From: an uncultured Fibrobacterota bacterium
Lineage (GTDB): Bacteria > Fibrobacterota > Fibrobacteria > Fibrobacterales > Fibrobacteraceae
Length of the DNA: 33,823 nt
NCBI GenBank assembly: GCA_903876665.1
Contig: CAIRAY010000186.1
Coordinates: forward strand, 1 to 33,823
Direction: 5' to 3'
Both the position numbers and the translations under genes were made by a program. How positions within the stretch are numbered: the stretch's first letter is position 1; the number at the start of each line of letters is the position of its first letter. Below, piece after piece: positions 15,804 through 24,094 of this stretch. Under the pieces are notes generated by a model. The model was not told the DNA's origin. It saw nothing but the letters and a program-made list of their open reading frames with translations, and did no database searches.

Positions 15804-17566
15804 GGTTCCACCTCCAAAACTTGCAGGGCCCAGCTTTTGGCGTACCTGCCTTGCAAAGCCAGAAGCTCCTGATGAGTGCCCCGTTCCACCACGGCACCGT
15901 TTTCGAGATAGAGGATTTCATCGCAGTGGGAAAGGGTCGTGTAGCGATGCGAAATGATCAGAAGCGCATGCTTTTTGCGATCCCGGCGGATCGAGTTCAC
16001 CACGCGTTGCTCAGTAGCAGGATCCACAGCGCTCAAAACGTCATCGAGAACCAGCACTGGCGCACCGGAGAGAAAGGCCCGCGCCAGACCAACCCTTTGA
16101 CGTTGCCCACCTGATAAATTAACGCCCTTTTCTCCCAGAATAGAATCGAGACCATGGGGCAACAGTGTGAGGTCATGGGAAAGGCCCGCATGTTCCGCCG
16201 CAGTAAGCACTTCGGCAGGGTCGACCTCCGGACCGCCAAAGGAAATATTGTCCGCAATGCTCCAGGAAAATAGGAATCCATCTTGCGGGGCGTAACCGAA
16301 CCAGGCTCTCCAGGAACCGTGGGGATCCTGGTCATGAAGGGTGCAGGAGTCCATTCCGTTGATGAAAAGGGTCCCAGGCGGAGGCACCAGTTCTCCACAA
16401 ATCAATTTGGCCAAAGTGGTTTTTCCGACTCCCGTATCTCCCACGATTCCCACGGACTTTCCGGGTTCCATGACCAGATCAATGTGGGCTAAGGCTGGGC
16501 GGTCCGGATTTCCGAAGTCGAAAGTGAGGTTGCGCATTTCCAACTTTTCAAAGGGGGGAAGGGGAGGGGCGTCTGGTTCTGGGTTGGAAATGATCTCCGC
16601 ATCCATTTTGTTTCGCAGGTCCAGGATGCGATCCAGAGAGGCTCGCCCACGCTGGAACATGGCGGCCATAATCCCTAGTCCTACCAGGGGATATTGGGCA
16701 CGCACCAAATACAGAATTGCCGCAGCCAAGGATCCGACCTCAAGACTGCCCTTCTGGACCTGGTAAGATCCCCAGGCCACGGCACAGGCAATGCCTGCAC
16801 CGCAGAGCAAAGTCACCGCAGGCCAGATGGCTGCAGAAAGAGTGGCAATGGAACGCGTGGCGTCCCGAACCTCGGCCGAAGAGTTCGCTAGACGGCCTGC
16901 AAAATAGTCATCGCCTCCAGATGATTTCGCCACAGAAATCCCATGGAGATAGTCGCGCACAAAACCGTTCAGCGAACCTTGGGCCTTCTGAGTCCGCCGA
17001 TGCCCCGCATAGACCAGGCCCATGAGGCGCAGGCTTGCCAAGGCGAGAATAACAAAAAAGCAAAAACCGAACAGGGCGAGGGAGGGGGAGAGCAGGTAAA
17101 GAAGAAGCGTGCTCGCAAGAAGCGTGAAGCCCGTGCGAAAAAGATGAAGCATGGCCGGCCCGACCAATTCCTGCAGCTTGTCCAGGTCTTGAACCAGGTT
17201 CGTCAAAATTTCACCCGGCAGAACCTTGCCGGAAAAAGCCAGGGACTGGTGTAGCAGACGACGGAACAAATCCTGCCGAATAGAATTTTCCAGGCTCCGG
17301 CTGAACTCGGCAACGATAATCCGTTGCCAATAACCCAAAAGTCCCGAAGCAATGATGGCCAAAGTGACTGCAGCAAAGATGTAGAAAAGCGAAGGCCCCG
17401 TACTGGATTTATTTTGGACTCTATCTATCAATAATTTCAACATCCAAGGCGAGACATGGTCCAACAAAACGGACAAGGTCGCAATGAGGAAAGCGAAAAT
17501 CAGCTTTGCACGATGAGCGCGAAAATAGGGGAATAAAAATTGGATCTGTGCATTCACTTGGCGCAA
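15800..17566 (-). CDS. ABC exporter half-transporter, degenerate-Walker-B subunit
   Basis: The first gene of the exporter pair encodes 588 residues: six membrane helices (from about 20 to 300), then an ATPase with Walker A GDTGVGKT, a long insertion after the Walker A strand (GMDSCTLHDQDPHG), signature LSGGQRQ, Walker B VLVLDDVLSAVD and H-loop SHR. The residue after the Walker B Asp is Asp instead of Glu, the change seen in the degenerate subunit of heterodimeric exporters. The start is uncertain: TTG 17566 or GTG 17557. No ATG fits, an in-frame TAG lies just upstream, and no ribosome site is evident. A terminator-like hairpin ends only four bases before the TTG, so expression may involve read-through or attenuation. 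Confidence 0.9.
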   Translation of the reverse strand: MRQVNAQIQFLFPYFRAHRAKLIFAFLIATLSVLLDHVSPWMLKLLIDRVQNKSSTGPSLFYIFAAVTLAIIASGLLGYWQRIIVAEFSRSLENSIRQDLFRRLLHQSLAFSGKVLPGEILTNLVQDLDKLQELVGPAMLHLFRTGFTLLASTLLLYLLSPSLALFGFCFFVILALASLRLMGLVYAGHRRTQKAQGSLNGFVRDYLHGISVAKSSGGDDYFAGRLANSSAEVRDATRSIATLSAAIWPAVTLLCGAGIACAVAWGSYQVQKGSLEVGSLAAAILYLVRAQYPLVGLGIMAAMFQRGRASLDRILDLRNKMDAEIISNPEPDAPPLPPFEKLEMRNLTFDFGNPDRPALAHIDLVMEPGKSVGIVGDTGVGKTTLAKLICGELVPPPGTLFINGMDSCTLHDQDPHGSWRAWFGYAPQDGFLFSWSIADNISFGGPEVDPAEVLTAAEHAGLSHDLTLLPHGLDSILGEKGVNLSGGQRQRVGLARAFLSGAPVLVLDDVLSAVDPATEQRVVNSIRRDRKKHALLIISHRYTTLSHCDEILYLENGAVVERGTHQELLALQGRYAKSWALQVLEVEP

Positions 17567-17569
17567 GTT

Positions 17570-17607
17570 AAAAAAAGAAACGCCCCCAGCGATGAGCTAG
17601 GAGCGTT
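17570..17607 (-). terminator. Intrinsic terminator after the 59-residue gene, abutting the exporter start
   Basis: The stem AACGCTCC with GGGGCGTT (minus strand; one G-U) is extended by an inner AGC/GCT stem and followed by TTTCTTTTTTT. It sits about 105 bases past the stop of the small gene and ends 4 bases before the exporter start, so it may also act as an attenuator for the exporter. Confidence 0.8.
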
Positions 17608-17712
17608 CAATAGTTCTTCCGCGTATTTCCGTCGCTCGCTTCACAACCAACCACAGACATAAAGGAGGCGACGCCAATGGCAATGGAGAAAACTGCGCGG
17701 CCGAACTAAACC

Positions 17713-17892
17713 TTACCTCATAAAGATATGATGATCTTCAATAAAATCCAATACGTCCTTTGAGAGTGCGAGAGCAATTCTCAAATTCAGCAAGTCGTCC
17801 TGGCCTATTCTTTCAGCCCGGTCTGGCCGTCCGGTCAGGCCTTGGGGGCGAAAATAGGTGAAAATTCCGTCAAATTCGCGATTTGGATCCAT
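17713..17892 (-). CDS. Small 59-residue protein of unknown function
   Basis: This complete small gene starts at ATG 17890-17892, seven bases after a strong GGAGG site, and ends at TAA 17713-17715. The product begins MDPNREFDGIFTYFRP and ends DFIEDHHIFMR. It has no signal peptide or membrane segment; the second half (DDLLNLRIALALSKDVLDFIED, seen in two stretches) should form an amphipathic acidic helix. No cysteines or known motif are present. A candidate promoter with a perfect TATAAT lies about 40 bases upstream, and an intrinsic terminator follows the stop, so it appears to be an independent transcription unit. It could be a regulator, a small adaptor, or a leader element for the exporter genes downstream. 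Confidence 0.7.
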   Translation of the reverse strand: MDPNREFDGIFTYFRPQGLTGRPDRAERIGQDDLLNLRIALALSKDVLDFIEDHHIFMR

Positions 17893-17937
17893 TTTTGCGC
17901 CTCCATCGGGGAGATTGAATCGTTATCTGCTACTCTT

Positions 17938-17966
17938 ATTATAGGTTTTCGGCAGAAAAGGATCCA
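17938..17966 (-). promoter_or_regulatory. Candidate promoter for the 59-residue gene
   Basis: The minus strand has TGGATC (17961-17966), 17 bases, then a perfect TATAAT (17938-17943). The predicted start near 17931 gives a leader of about 40 bases containing the GGAGG site. The -35 is weak, but the same TGGAT-N17-TATAAT layout occurs before the ATPase gene at the right edge. Confidence 0.5.
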
Positions 17967-17993
17967 CCCATTACTTCCAAGCTGTGATAAGCC

Positions 17994-18665
17994 TCACGGA
18001 GAAAGGGCTGGAAGGGTCCGAATGGACTTTGCCCAGCCATTCAGGAGGGCGTCCAATATGTCCTGTTTGGCATTATCCAGGAATTTTTGGATTTCTTCCC
18101 GGGGATTTTCTCGTTTTTGCTGGAAATTTAGAGGAATTTGAGTTCCCTGGGGGTCCAGTCTGGCGATCATCCCCCCATTTAGTTCGAGGGAATCTGCGGT
18201 CATAATTTTGAAAAGCCTGGCATCCATGGGCAGCTGGATCAATAGGGGAATCCGGTTATGGCCTTTTCCAAGAACCGCGGGCTTTGAGGCCTTCCAGGAT
18301 GCGTCAATCAGAGTGTCCAGCTTGAGCGTCCCTTTGAACGATTCCACCCAAAGCGAATCATCGCCGGCGCTTTCCACCAGAAGGTCTGCCTGGATCCAAG
18401 CCATGCCAATGTTCCCGCGGGTGGTTCCTTGCAGGAGGTCCTTGGCCAGGCCTAGAATGTGCGAATTTGGAAAAGGGCTCTCCAAGGCGCCTTTCGCCTT
18501 GGGAAAAAGACCGGAATCCAGCTCAACAGACTTGAGGGACCAATCGGATAAGGAAAATTTGCAATTTTGCAGGATTTTCCCAGCCCGAGCCTTACGAACG
18601 CCCGCACAACCCGAAAAAATCGCCAGAACCAGGGCGAGAGCCAAATAAGAAAGAAATTTTGACAT
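17994..18665 (-). CDS. Lipoprotein of unknown function
   Basis: This 223-residue protein starts at ATG 18663-18665, chosen because it begins a classical lipoprotein signal (KFLSYLALALVLAIFSGC, lipobox FSGC with Cys at about 19); the longer frame from 18716 would bury it. The mature part has alternating hydrophobic strands (LSDWSLKSVELDSG, LPMDARLFKIMT) and could be a single beta-sandwich, perhaps related to LEA-2-like lipoproteins, but I see no diagnostic motif. It ends in a charged helix (KRENPREEIQKFLDNAKQD) and a short hydrophobic tail. It is probably anchored in the outer membrane or periplasm. It lies 100 bases after dusA on the same strand, in AT-rich spacer that likely carries its own promoter. 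Confidence 0.75.
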   Translation of the reverse strand: MSKFLSYLALALVLAIFSGCAGVRKARAGKILQNCKFSLSDWSLKSVELDSGLFPKAKGALESPFPNSHILGLAKDLLQGTTRGNIGMAWIQADLLVESAGDDSLWVESFKGTLKLDTLIDASWKASKPAVLGKGHNRIPLLIQLPMDARLFKIMTADSLELNGGMIARLDPQGTQIPLNFQQKRENPREEIQKFLDNAKQDILDALLNGWAKSIRTLPALSP

Positions 18666-18765
18666 GGAAATTAAAATACAATATTCTTTTGAAATTAAAC
18701 TTCGTAGAATGAACATTATGTAAACTAGAATTATAAAAAGAGATTATTTTGTCTATTTATCTTTC

Positions 18766-19743
18766 CTAGCGGATAGCCGCCATGGCGTCCCGGACCAGCT
18801 GGACACCAACGCCCGGGCGACAGGCCCCCTCGCCCATAATCTGGCGGAATTTGCGGGCGCCGGGCTTTCCGGAAAATAATCCCAGCAAATGCTTGGTCAT
18901 GATGTGCAGGGGAACGCCCTCGGCCATTTGTTCTTCGAGGTAAGGGATGTAGGCCTCCAGCAATTCTTTTTCGTCGCTGGGACAAGTGCGCGGACGGCCA
19001 AAAACAAGCGGATCCGCATCGGCCAGGAACCAAGGGTTCTCGTAGGCTTCACGGCCCACCATTACGCCATCGAGGTTCTGCAGGATTGAATTCACATCCT
19101 GCAGGGTCTTCACTCCCCCATTCAGGGAAATGTTCAAATGAGGCCGTTCCTTTTTGAGACGGTACGCCACGTCGTACTGGAGAGGGGGCTTTTCCCGGTT
19201 TTCTTTGGGGCTCAGGCCCTGCAGCCAGGCCTTGCGGGCATGGATGGTGAAGGTGTTGCAGCCTGCGGACTCCACGGTGCGGATAAAGGTCTCGAAGAAT
19301 TCCCAGGAGTCATTGTGGTCGATTCCGATGCGGGTTTTCACCGTGATGGGGATTTTTACGGCGGCACGCATGGCGGAGACGCACTCCGCCACCACATTGG
19401 GCTCAGCCATCAGGCAGGCTCCGAAGCGTCCGCTTTGCACCCGGTCCGAAGGGCATCCGCAATTCAGATTGACCTCGTCATAGCCCCAATCTTCGGCCAT
19501 GCGAGCGCAAGTGGCCAGCATCTGCGGGTCGCTACCGCCGAGTTGCAGCGCAATGGGATGCTCGTCCTGCTTGTACTGCAAAAATCGTTTGGGCTCCGCA
19601 TGCATCAGCGCGTGGGTCACCACCATTTCCGAATACAGCAAAACATCCTTGCTGATCAACCGCCACAAATACCGCATGTGCCGATCGGACCAGTCAAGCA
19701 TGGGAGCGATGGAAAGCCGGCGATTGTGGGTTAGGTCCTGCAT
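18766..19743 (-). CDS. dusA: tRNA-dihydrouridine synthase A
   Basis: This flavin-dependent enzyme reduces uridine 20/20a in the tRNA D-loop. From ATG 19741-19743 the protein has 325 residues and begins MQDLTHNRRLSIAPMLDWSD. It has the FMN barrel, the catalytic Cys in NLNCGCPSDRVQ and the DusA-specific HARKAWLQGLSPKENRE. A longer frame from 19836 adds 31 low-complexity residues and would place its ATG across the potA start, so it is unlikely. The 91-base gap to potA then holds two divergent promoters, though I cannot pick them out. Confidence 0.93.
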   Translation of the reverse strand: MQDLTHNRRLSIAPMLDWSDRHMRYLWRLISKDVLLYSEMVVTHALMHAEPKRFLQYKQDEHPIALQLGGSDPQMLATCARMAEDWGYDEVNLNCGCPSDRVQSGRFGACLMAEPNVVAECVSAMRAAVKIPITVKTRIGIDHNDSWEFFETFIRTVESAGCNTFTIHARKAWLQGLSPKENREKPPLQYDVAYRLKKERPHLNISLNGGVKTLQDVNSILQNLDGVMVGREAYENPWFLADADPLVFGRPRTCPSDEKELLEAYIPYLEEQMAEGVPLHIMTKHLLGLFSGKPGARKFRQIMGEGACRPGVGVQLVRDAMAAIR

Positions 19744-19834
19744 GGGCGCAAAGGTAGGAAAGTTGGCGGAGTCTTGATGGCGAGGGCGACCAGGATTGTT
19801 TGGCGAGTTCCGGATATTTTTGCACCTTTGACCC

Positions 19835-20902
19835 ATGGCAGAGCATTCGAAAATAATCAGCGACGGCGTCCTTGACCTTCACCTTTCCGGAATCCAAAAA
19901 AGTTTTGGAGATCACCAGGTCCTGCGCGGAATATCCATGGACATTCCCGACGGTGAATTCGTCACCCTGCTTGGGCCATCGGGCTGCGGAAAAACCACGC
20001 TCCTGCGCATCATCGCGGGCTTCGAAAGCGCAGACCAAGGCAAAGTCCTTCTGGGGAATTTGGATCTGGCGAGACTGCCTCCCCACAAGCGTCCGGTGAA
20101 TACCGTGTTTCAGAATTATGCGATCTTCCCCCACCTCAGCGTTTTTGACAATGTGGCTTTCGGGCTGCACTCCCGCAAGGTGCCTGCCGCCGAGATCAAA
20201 TCCCGCGTTCTTTCCATCATGGACCTCATCCGAATTGGTGACATTTCTCATCGACATCCCCTCACCCTCTCCGGTGGTCAGCGCCAACGCGTTGCCCTGG
20301 CGCGAGCCTTGGTCAACGAACCGGATGTTTTATTGTTGGATGAGCCATTGTCTGCCATTGATGCAAGCCTCCGGCACGACCTCCAGGCCGAATTGAAAAG
20401 CCTGCAACGACGCACCACCATCACCTTCATTTTGGTAACCCACGACCAGGACGAAGCCATTGCGGTCTCGGACCGCATCATGGTCATGAAGGACGGAAGA
20501 ATCGAGCAGCAAGGCTCGCCCGAAGACGTTTACGAACGCCCGGTGAGCCGCTTTGTGGCTGAATTTTTAGGGCACGCCAATATACTCAAGGCCAAACGGG
20601 TTGGAAAATCCCTGGCCCAGACTTCCCTAGGCAACCTGCACCTTCCCTCCGAGCCCACCTGGATGGAGGGGACCATTGCCATTCGCCCGGAAGATATTGA
20701 GGTGCGCACCGACGACCGTGCGCAGAATTCCCTTCCCGGATGCGTGCAGGAACGGCTTTTCCGTGGGGATCATTGGGAACTTCGCGTCGATTCCAGCGGG
20801 CAAATCATCCGCGTGATTACCGCTCCCGACCAGATCCACGAAATCGGTCAGAAGGTGTTCCTGGAAATGCCCGCAGACGACCTGCAGGTCCTCCGTGACT
20901 AA
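19835..20902 (+). CDS. potA: Polyamine-type ABC importer, ATPase subunit
   Basis: This is the ATPase driving uptake of spermidine/putrescine through PotB-PotC. The 355 residues carry Walker A GPSGCGKT, Q-loop FQNYAIFPH, signature LSGGQRQR, Walker B VLLLDEPLSAID, the H-loop THD (followed by QDEA) and a C-terminal TOBE-like domain (about 265-350, with IAIRPEDIEV). These are typical of PotA and related MalK-type ATPases. There is no obvious ribosome site before ATG 19835. It is the first gene of a three-gene operon and overlaps potB by 8 bases. Confidence 0.9.
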   Translation: MAEHSKIISDGVLDLHLSGIQKSFGDHQVLRGISMDIPDGEFVTLLGPSGCGKTTLLRIIAGFESADQGKVLLGNLDLARLPPHKRPVNTVFQNYAIFPHLSVFDNVAFGLHSRKVPAAEIKSRVLSIMDLIRIGDISHRHPLTLSGGQRQRVALARALVNEPDVLLLDEPLSAIDASLRHDLQAELKSLQRRTTITFILVTHDQDEAIAVSDRIMVMKDGRIEQQGSPEDVYERPVSRFVAEFLGHANILKAKRVGKSLAQTSLGNLHLPSEPTWMEGTIAIRPEDIEVRTDDRAQNSLPGCVQERLFRGDHWELRVDSSGQIIRVITAPDQIHEIGQKVFLEMPADDLQVLRD

Positions 20903-21827
20903 GGGCCCCACGGTCGAAATTTTCGAAGGCAAGCTCACCACCCGTGGCCGCATGTTGCGCACGGGGACTTTGCTATCCTCTCCCGGCCTGCTCTGGCTGG
21001 TCGGATTCCTGTTCATTCCCATGCTGGGACTCTGCGTCATGGCCTTCGCCTCGCGGGGCAATTATGGATCCGTGGAGTGGACATTCTCCTTGGGTAACCT
21101 GTGGCGGATTTTGGGATTTGGCCTGTTCGAATGGACTCCGGACACCTTCCTGATTCTGGTTCGCTCGGCGGTTCTGGCCCTAGGGACCACAGCCATTTGC
21201 GTCATTCTCTCCTTTCCTTTGGCCTTCTGGATTGCCGGAAAATCCAAGGAAAAGCGTGGCCTGCTCCTTGCTTTGGTCATGGTCCCCAGCTGCACCAATT
21301 TGGTCATCCGCACCTACGCCTGGATGCTCGTCCTGGGTTCCCGCATGCCCCCCGCATGGCTTGCCACATACATCGGAGTCATCGAACCCGGCGAGAGCCT
21401 TTACCCGGGCACCTTCGCGGTATTCTTGGGAATGGTATCATCCATGCTTCCCTTCGCCGCCCTTCCCGTCTATACCGCCGTGGAGCGCCTGGATTGGTCC
21501 CTGGTGGAAGCCGCGCGTGACTTATACGCCGGATCATTATCGACATTCCGTAACGCCATTCTCCCCCAGGTGATGCCTGGCGTGGTGGCCGCAGTGGTTC
21601 TGACTTTGGTCCCCTCCCTGGGCATGTTTGTGGTCTCGGACCTGTTAGGGGGTTCCCGCAACATGCTGATCGGTAATCTGATTCAGCAACAGTTTGGTTC
21701 TGCCTCCGATTGGCCCTATGGCGCCATGGCGGGCCTATTCCTGGTCGTGACCAGCCTCCTTTCCCTGGCCGCCTTCCAGCGCTGGGGTGGCGGACTCATG
21801 CCCACCAGCCGTGAGGTGCGGAAATGA
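20895..21827 (+). CDS. potB: Polyamine-type ABC importer, permease PotB
   Basis: This inner-membrane permease has 310 residues and about six helices. It starts at GTG 20895 inside the end of potA, so translation is coupled. The cytoplasmic EAA loop reads VEAARDLYAGSLSTFRNAILPQVMPG (about 210-235, in two parts), which docks the ATPase. The first 25 residues are a charged cytoplasmic lead-in before the first helix (SSPGLLWLVGFLFIPMLGLC). It ends in ATGA, overlapping potCD. Confidence 0.9.
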   Translation: MTKGPTVEIFEGKLTTRGRMLRTGTLLSSPGLLWLVGFLFIPMLGLCVMAFASRGNYGSVEWTFSLGNLWRILGFGLFEWTPDTFLILVRSAVLALGTTAICVILSFPLAFWIAGKSKEKRGLLLALVMVPSCTNLVIRTYAWMLVLGSRMPPAWLATYIGVIEPGESLYPGTFAVFLGMVSSMLPFAALPVYTAVERLDWSLVEAARDLYAGSLSTFRNAILPQVMPGVVAAVVLTLVPSLGMFVVSDLLGGSRNMLIGNLIQQQFGSASDWPYGAMAGLFLVVTSLLSLAAFQRWGGGLMPTSREVRK

Positions 21828-23725
21828 GTTCCCGCAAGCTTCCTTGGTATGTGACCGCCGGAGCCTGGCTGTGCCTGGCATTGCTGTTTCTTCCCCTGCT
21901 ATTCGTTGCCGTGCAGTCCTTCAATGGCAACAAACTGGGGCAAAGCTGGGGCGGATTTTCTACCCAGTGGTATGTGAATCTCTGGAGCAATTCCACCATG
22001 CTTCTGGGAACCTGGAACACCCTGGTGGTGGCCGTTGTTTCCACGATTCTTTCCACCATTTGCGGCACGCTCCTGGCCATTGGCTTTTACCGCACGCCTT
22101 GGCCCCGGCGCATCAAGAATGCCATCCATAGCCTCATTGAGCTGCCCGTGGTGACACCGGATATCCTCATTGCCGTGACCCTCGTGGGAGCCTACGGGGT
22201 CCTGCGACAATTCAGCAGCGCCTTCGAGCCGGGTCTGTTGACCATGATCATCGGGCATACTAGTTTCCAGATTTCCTTCGTGACTTTTGTGGTGCTCTCC
22301 CGCCTGGTGGCGATTGGACCCGAACAAATGGAAGCGGCCCGGGACCTTTATGCATCAACCTTCTCCGCCTGGCGAAGAGTGATCCTTCCCCAGTTGACCA
22401 CGGGCATTGTGGCCGGCGCATTGCTCGCGTTTACCCTTTCCCTCGATGATTTTATCATCAGCTTTTTTGTGAGCGGCCCACGCTCCCAGACCCTCCCCCT
22501 CCTCATTTACGCCTCCTTGCGTCGGGGCCTTTCCCCCGAGATTCACGCCCTATCCACCCTGATTGTCGCCTTTACCCTCACGGGAATTTTAGGCGCGGCC
22601 CTCTACAACAACACCCTCTCCCAGACCTCCCGCGCGGCCCGCATAACCCGGCATGGATTACGCATCCTCGGAATACTCTTGCTCGCCGTAGTGATTGCTA
22701 TCGCCCTCAAGGGACGTCTCAGCCGTCCGGTCGAGTCTGCAGAAGGGAAGCAAGTAGTCACCGTCCTCATGTATTCGGAATATATCGACCCGGATATGCT
22801 CACCGAGTTCACGCAAAAAACGGGCTACCCCATTCAGCTCGAATTGTACGAAGCCCAAGAAGAAATGATTGGAAAATTGCAGGCCTCAGGTGCCGGGCAA
22901 TACGATGTGATTGTCGCCTCGGATGTGATGATCGCACAAATGGTCAACCTCGGACTCATCCAGGCCATGGACTCAGGTAAAATCCCCAACCGCATCAACA
23001 TCAGTCCACGCTTCCTGGGTGCTCCTTACGACCCGAACAATCGCTACACCTGGCCCTATTTATGGGGCACCACGGGAATCCTGTACCGCGATTCCACCAT
23101 GAACCCCGACTCCATGTCCTGGGTAAGCCTCTTTGATCCCGCCCGCGTCAAGGGCCCCTTTGTCATGCTCGATGAGAGCCGAACCCTGCTGTCCATTGGC
23201 CTCAATACCTTGCGGCTCGATCCCAATTCCAAAAAACCGAACGATATACGCAACGCCGCAAATGTTCTCTTGACCGCAAAATCCAGTCCTCGCTGTCTGG
23301 GATTTGACGGATCGGCCATTGGCCGCGACAAGGTCCTCGCCAAAGTCACCTATGCCTCGGTGGTCTTTAACGGAGAAGCCATGGCCGCCATTGGCGAAGA
23401 TTCCACCCTGCAGTTTTCCATCCCCAAGGAAGGCTCCTCCATTTGGGTGGACCTCATGACCCTCTCCGCCACAGCCCCCAACCCCGCGGGCGGTTACGCC
23501 TTCATCAATTACATATTGGACGCCGAAGCAGGCGCAAAACTCGCAAACTATATCCAATATGGGTCCCCCAACCAGGCTTCCCTACCCTTCATCACCCCCG
23601 AAGACCTGGACAATCCGGTCATCTATCCGGATTCTTCGATCATGGCACGACTGGAATTTCTCTCTGATCCCGGAAGCGCTGCGCGGTTATTCGACGAAGC
23701 GTGGACCACGGTGAAATCGCGTTGA
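21824..23725 (+). CDS. potCD: Fused PotC permease and PotD polyamine-binding protein
   Basis: This 633-residue fusion has a PotC permease at residues 1-270, with six helices and the EAA motif MEAARDLYASTFSAWRRVILP (169-189). A further hydrophobic helix (281-297) threads the chain to the periplasm. From about 310 to the end is a PotD-type binding protein: VVTVLMYSEYIDPDMLTEF, then YEAQEEMIGKL and WPYLWGTTGILYR, all family signatures. The binding protein thus has no separate signal peptide and is tethered to the transporter, which fixes the stoichiometry. There is no frameshift or internal stop, and no separate potC or potD is present. The start ATG overlaps the potB stop. Confidence 0.93.
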   Translation: MSSRKLPWYVTAGAWLCLALLFLPLLFVAVQSFNGNKLGQSWGGFSTQWYVNLWSNSTMLLGTWNTLVVAVVSTILSTICGTLLAIGFYRTPWPRRIKNAIHSLIELPVVTPDILIAVTLVGAYGVLRQFSSAFEPGLLTMIIGHTSFQISFVTFVVLSRLVAIGPEQMEAARDLYASTFSAWRRVILPQLTTGIVAGALLAFTLSLDDFIISFFVSGPRSQTLPLLIYASLRRGLSPEIHALSTLIVAFTLTGILGAALYNNTLSQTSRAARITRHGLRILGILLLAVVIAIALKGRLSRPVESAEGKQVVTVLMYSEYIDPDMLTEFTQKTGYPIQLELYEAQEEMIGKLQASGAGQYDVIVASDVMIAQMVNLGLIQAMDSGKIPNRINISPRFLGAPYDPNNRYTWPYLWGTTGILYRDSTMNPDSMSWVSLFDPARVKGPFVMLDESRTLLSIGLNTLRLDPNSKKPNDIRNAANVLLTAKSSPRCLGFDGSAIGRDKVLAKVTYASVVFNGEAMAAIGEDSTLQFSIPKEGSSIWVDLMTLSATAPNPAGGYAFINYILDAEAGAKLANYIQYGSPNQASLPFITPEDLDNPVIYPDSSIMARLEFLSDPGSAARLFDEAWTTVKSR

Positions 23726-23780
23726 GCAAAATTGCCACCTAGAAACAGCCAATCAAGCATGAAATGATCATTGGCAGAAT

Positions 23781-23791
23781 TTTCTAAGTTT
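23781..23791 (+). promoter_or_regulatory. TTTCTAAGTTT motif upstream of yajC
   Basis: It is identical to 6839-6849 before dapB and similar to 1493-1504 (minus). It lies 26 bases before the yajC ATG and is followed by ACGAGGTTT (23805-23813) as ribosome site. It is a candidate promoter core for the yajC-def-spoIID operon. Confidence 0.4.
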
Positions 23792-23816
23792 CTGGAAAAT
23801 ACAAACGAGGTTTCAA

Positions 23817-24086
23817 ATGGAATCGATTTTACAAAGTCCGCTCTTCCCCATGATCATGATGTTCGTCGTGCTCTACTTCTTCTTCTTGCGTCCTAAGCAG
23901 AAGGAAATGAGCAAGGCCGAGCAAATGCGCAAGGACCTGAAAAAGGGCGACAAGGTGGTGACCGTCAGCGGCATGTACGCGACCGTCCATTCCATCAACG
24001 AAACCACCATTACGCTCAAAGCCGACGAAAATGTGAAGCTTGAATACGAGAAGTCCGCAATCGCCCGCGTCATTGAACAAGCATAA
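23817..24086 (+). CDS. yajC: Preprotein translocase accessory subunit YajC
   Basis: This 89-residue inner-membrane protein is an accessory to SecDF-YidC. One membrane helix (PMIMMFVVLYFFFLRP, about 11-26) is followed at once by the basic motif RPKQKE, then a cytoplasmic beta domain with KKGDKVVTVSGMYATV and the closing LEYEKSAIARVIE. This is exact family architecture and length. It has a GAGG ribosome site. It is first in the operon with def, 8 bases before it; secDF is not in the window. Confidence 0.95.
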   Translation: MESILQSPLFPMIMMFVVLYFFFLRPKQKEMSKAEQMRKDLKKGDKVVTVSGMYATVHSINETTITLKADENVKLEYEKSAIARVIEQA

Positions 24087-24094
24087 GGTATCCC

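Noticed and set aside
17661-17709. Ten-codon plus-strand frame MAMEKTARPN behind AAAGGAGG
   Set aside because: The ribosome-site match is good, but no promoter or downstream plus-strand gene exists; it is probably chance in the antisense of the small-gene/terminator spacer.
17842-18205. Plus-strand frames of 99 and 73 residues
   Set aside because: They are antisense to the 59-residue gene and the lipoprotein and have no supporting signals.
19694-20287. Minus-strand 197-residue frame
   Set aside because: It is antisense to potA, which has all ABC motifs; it is a typical GC-rich shadow.
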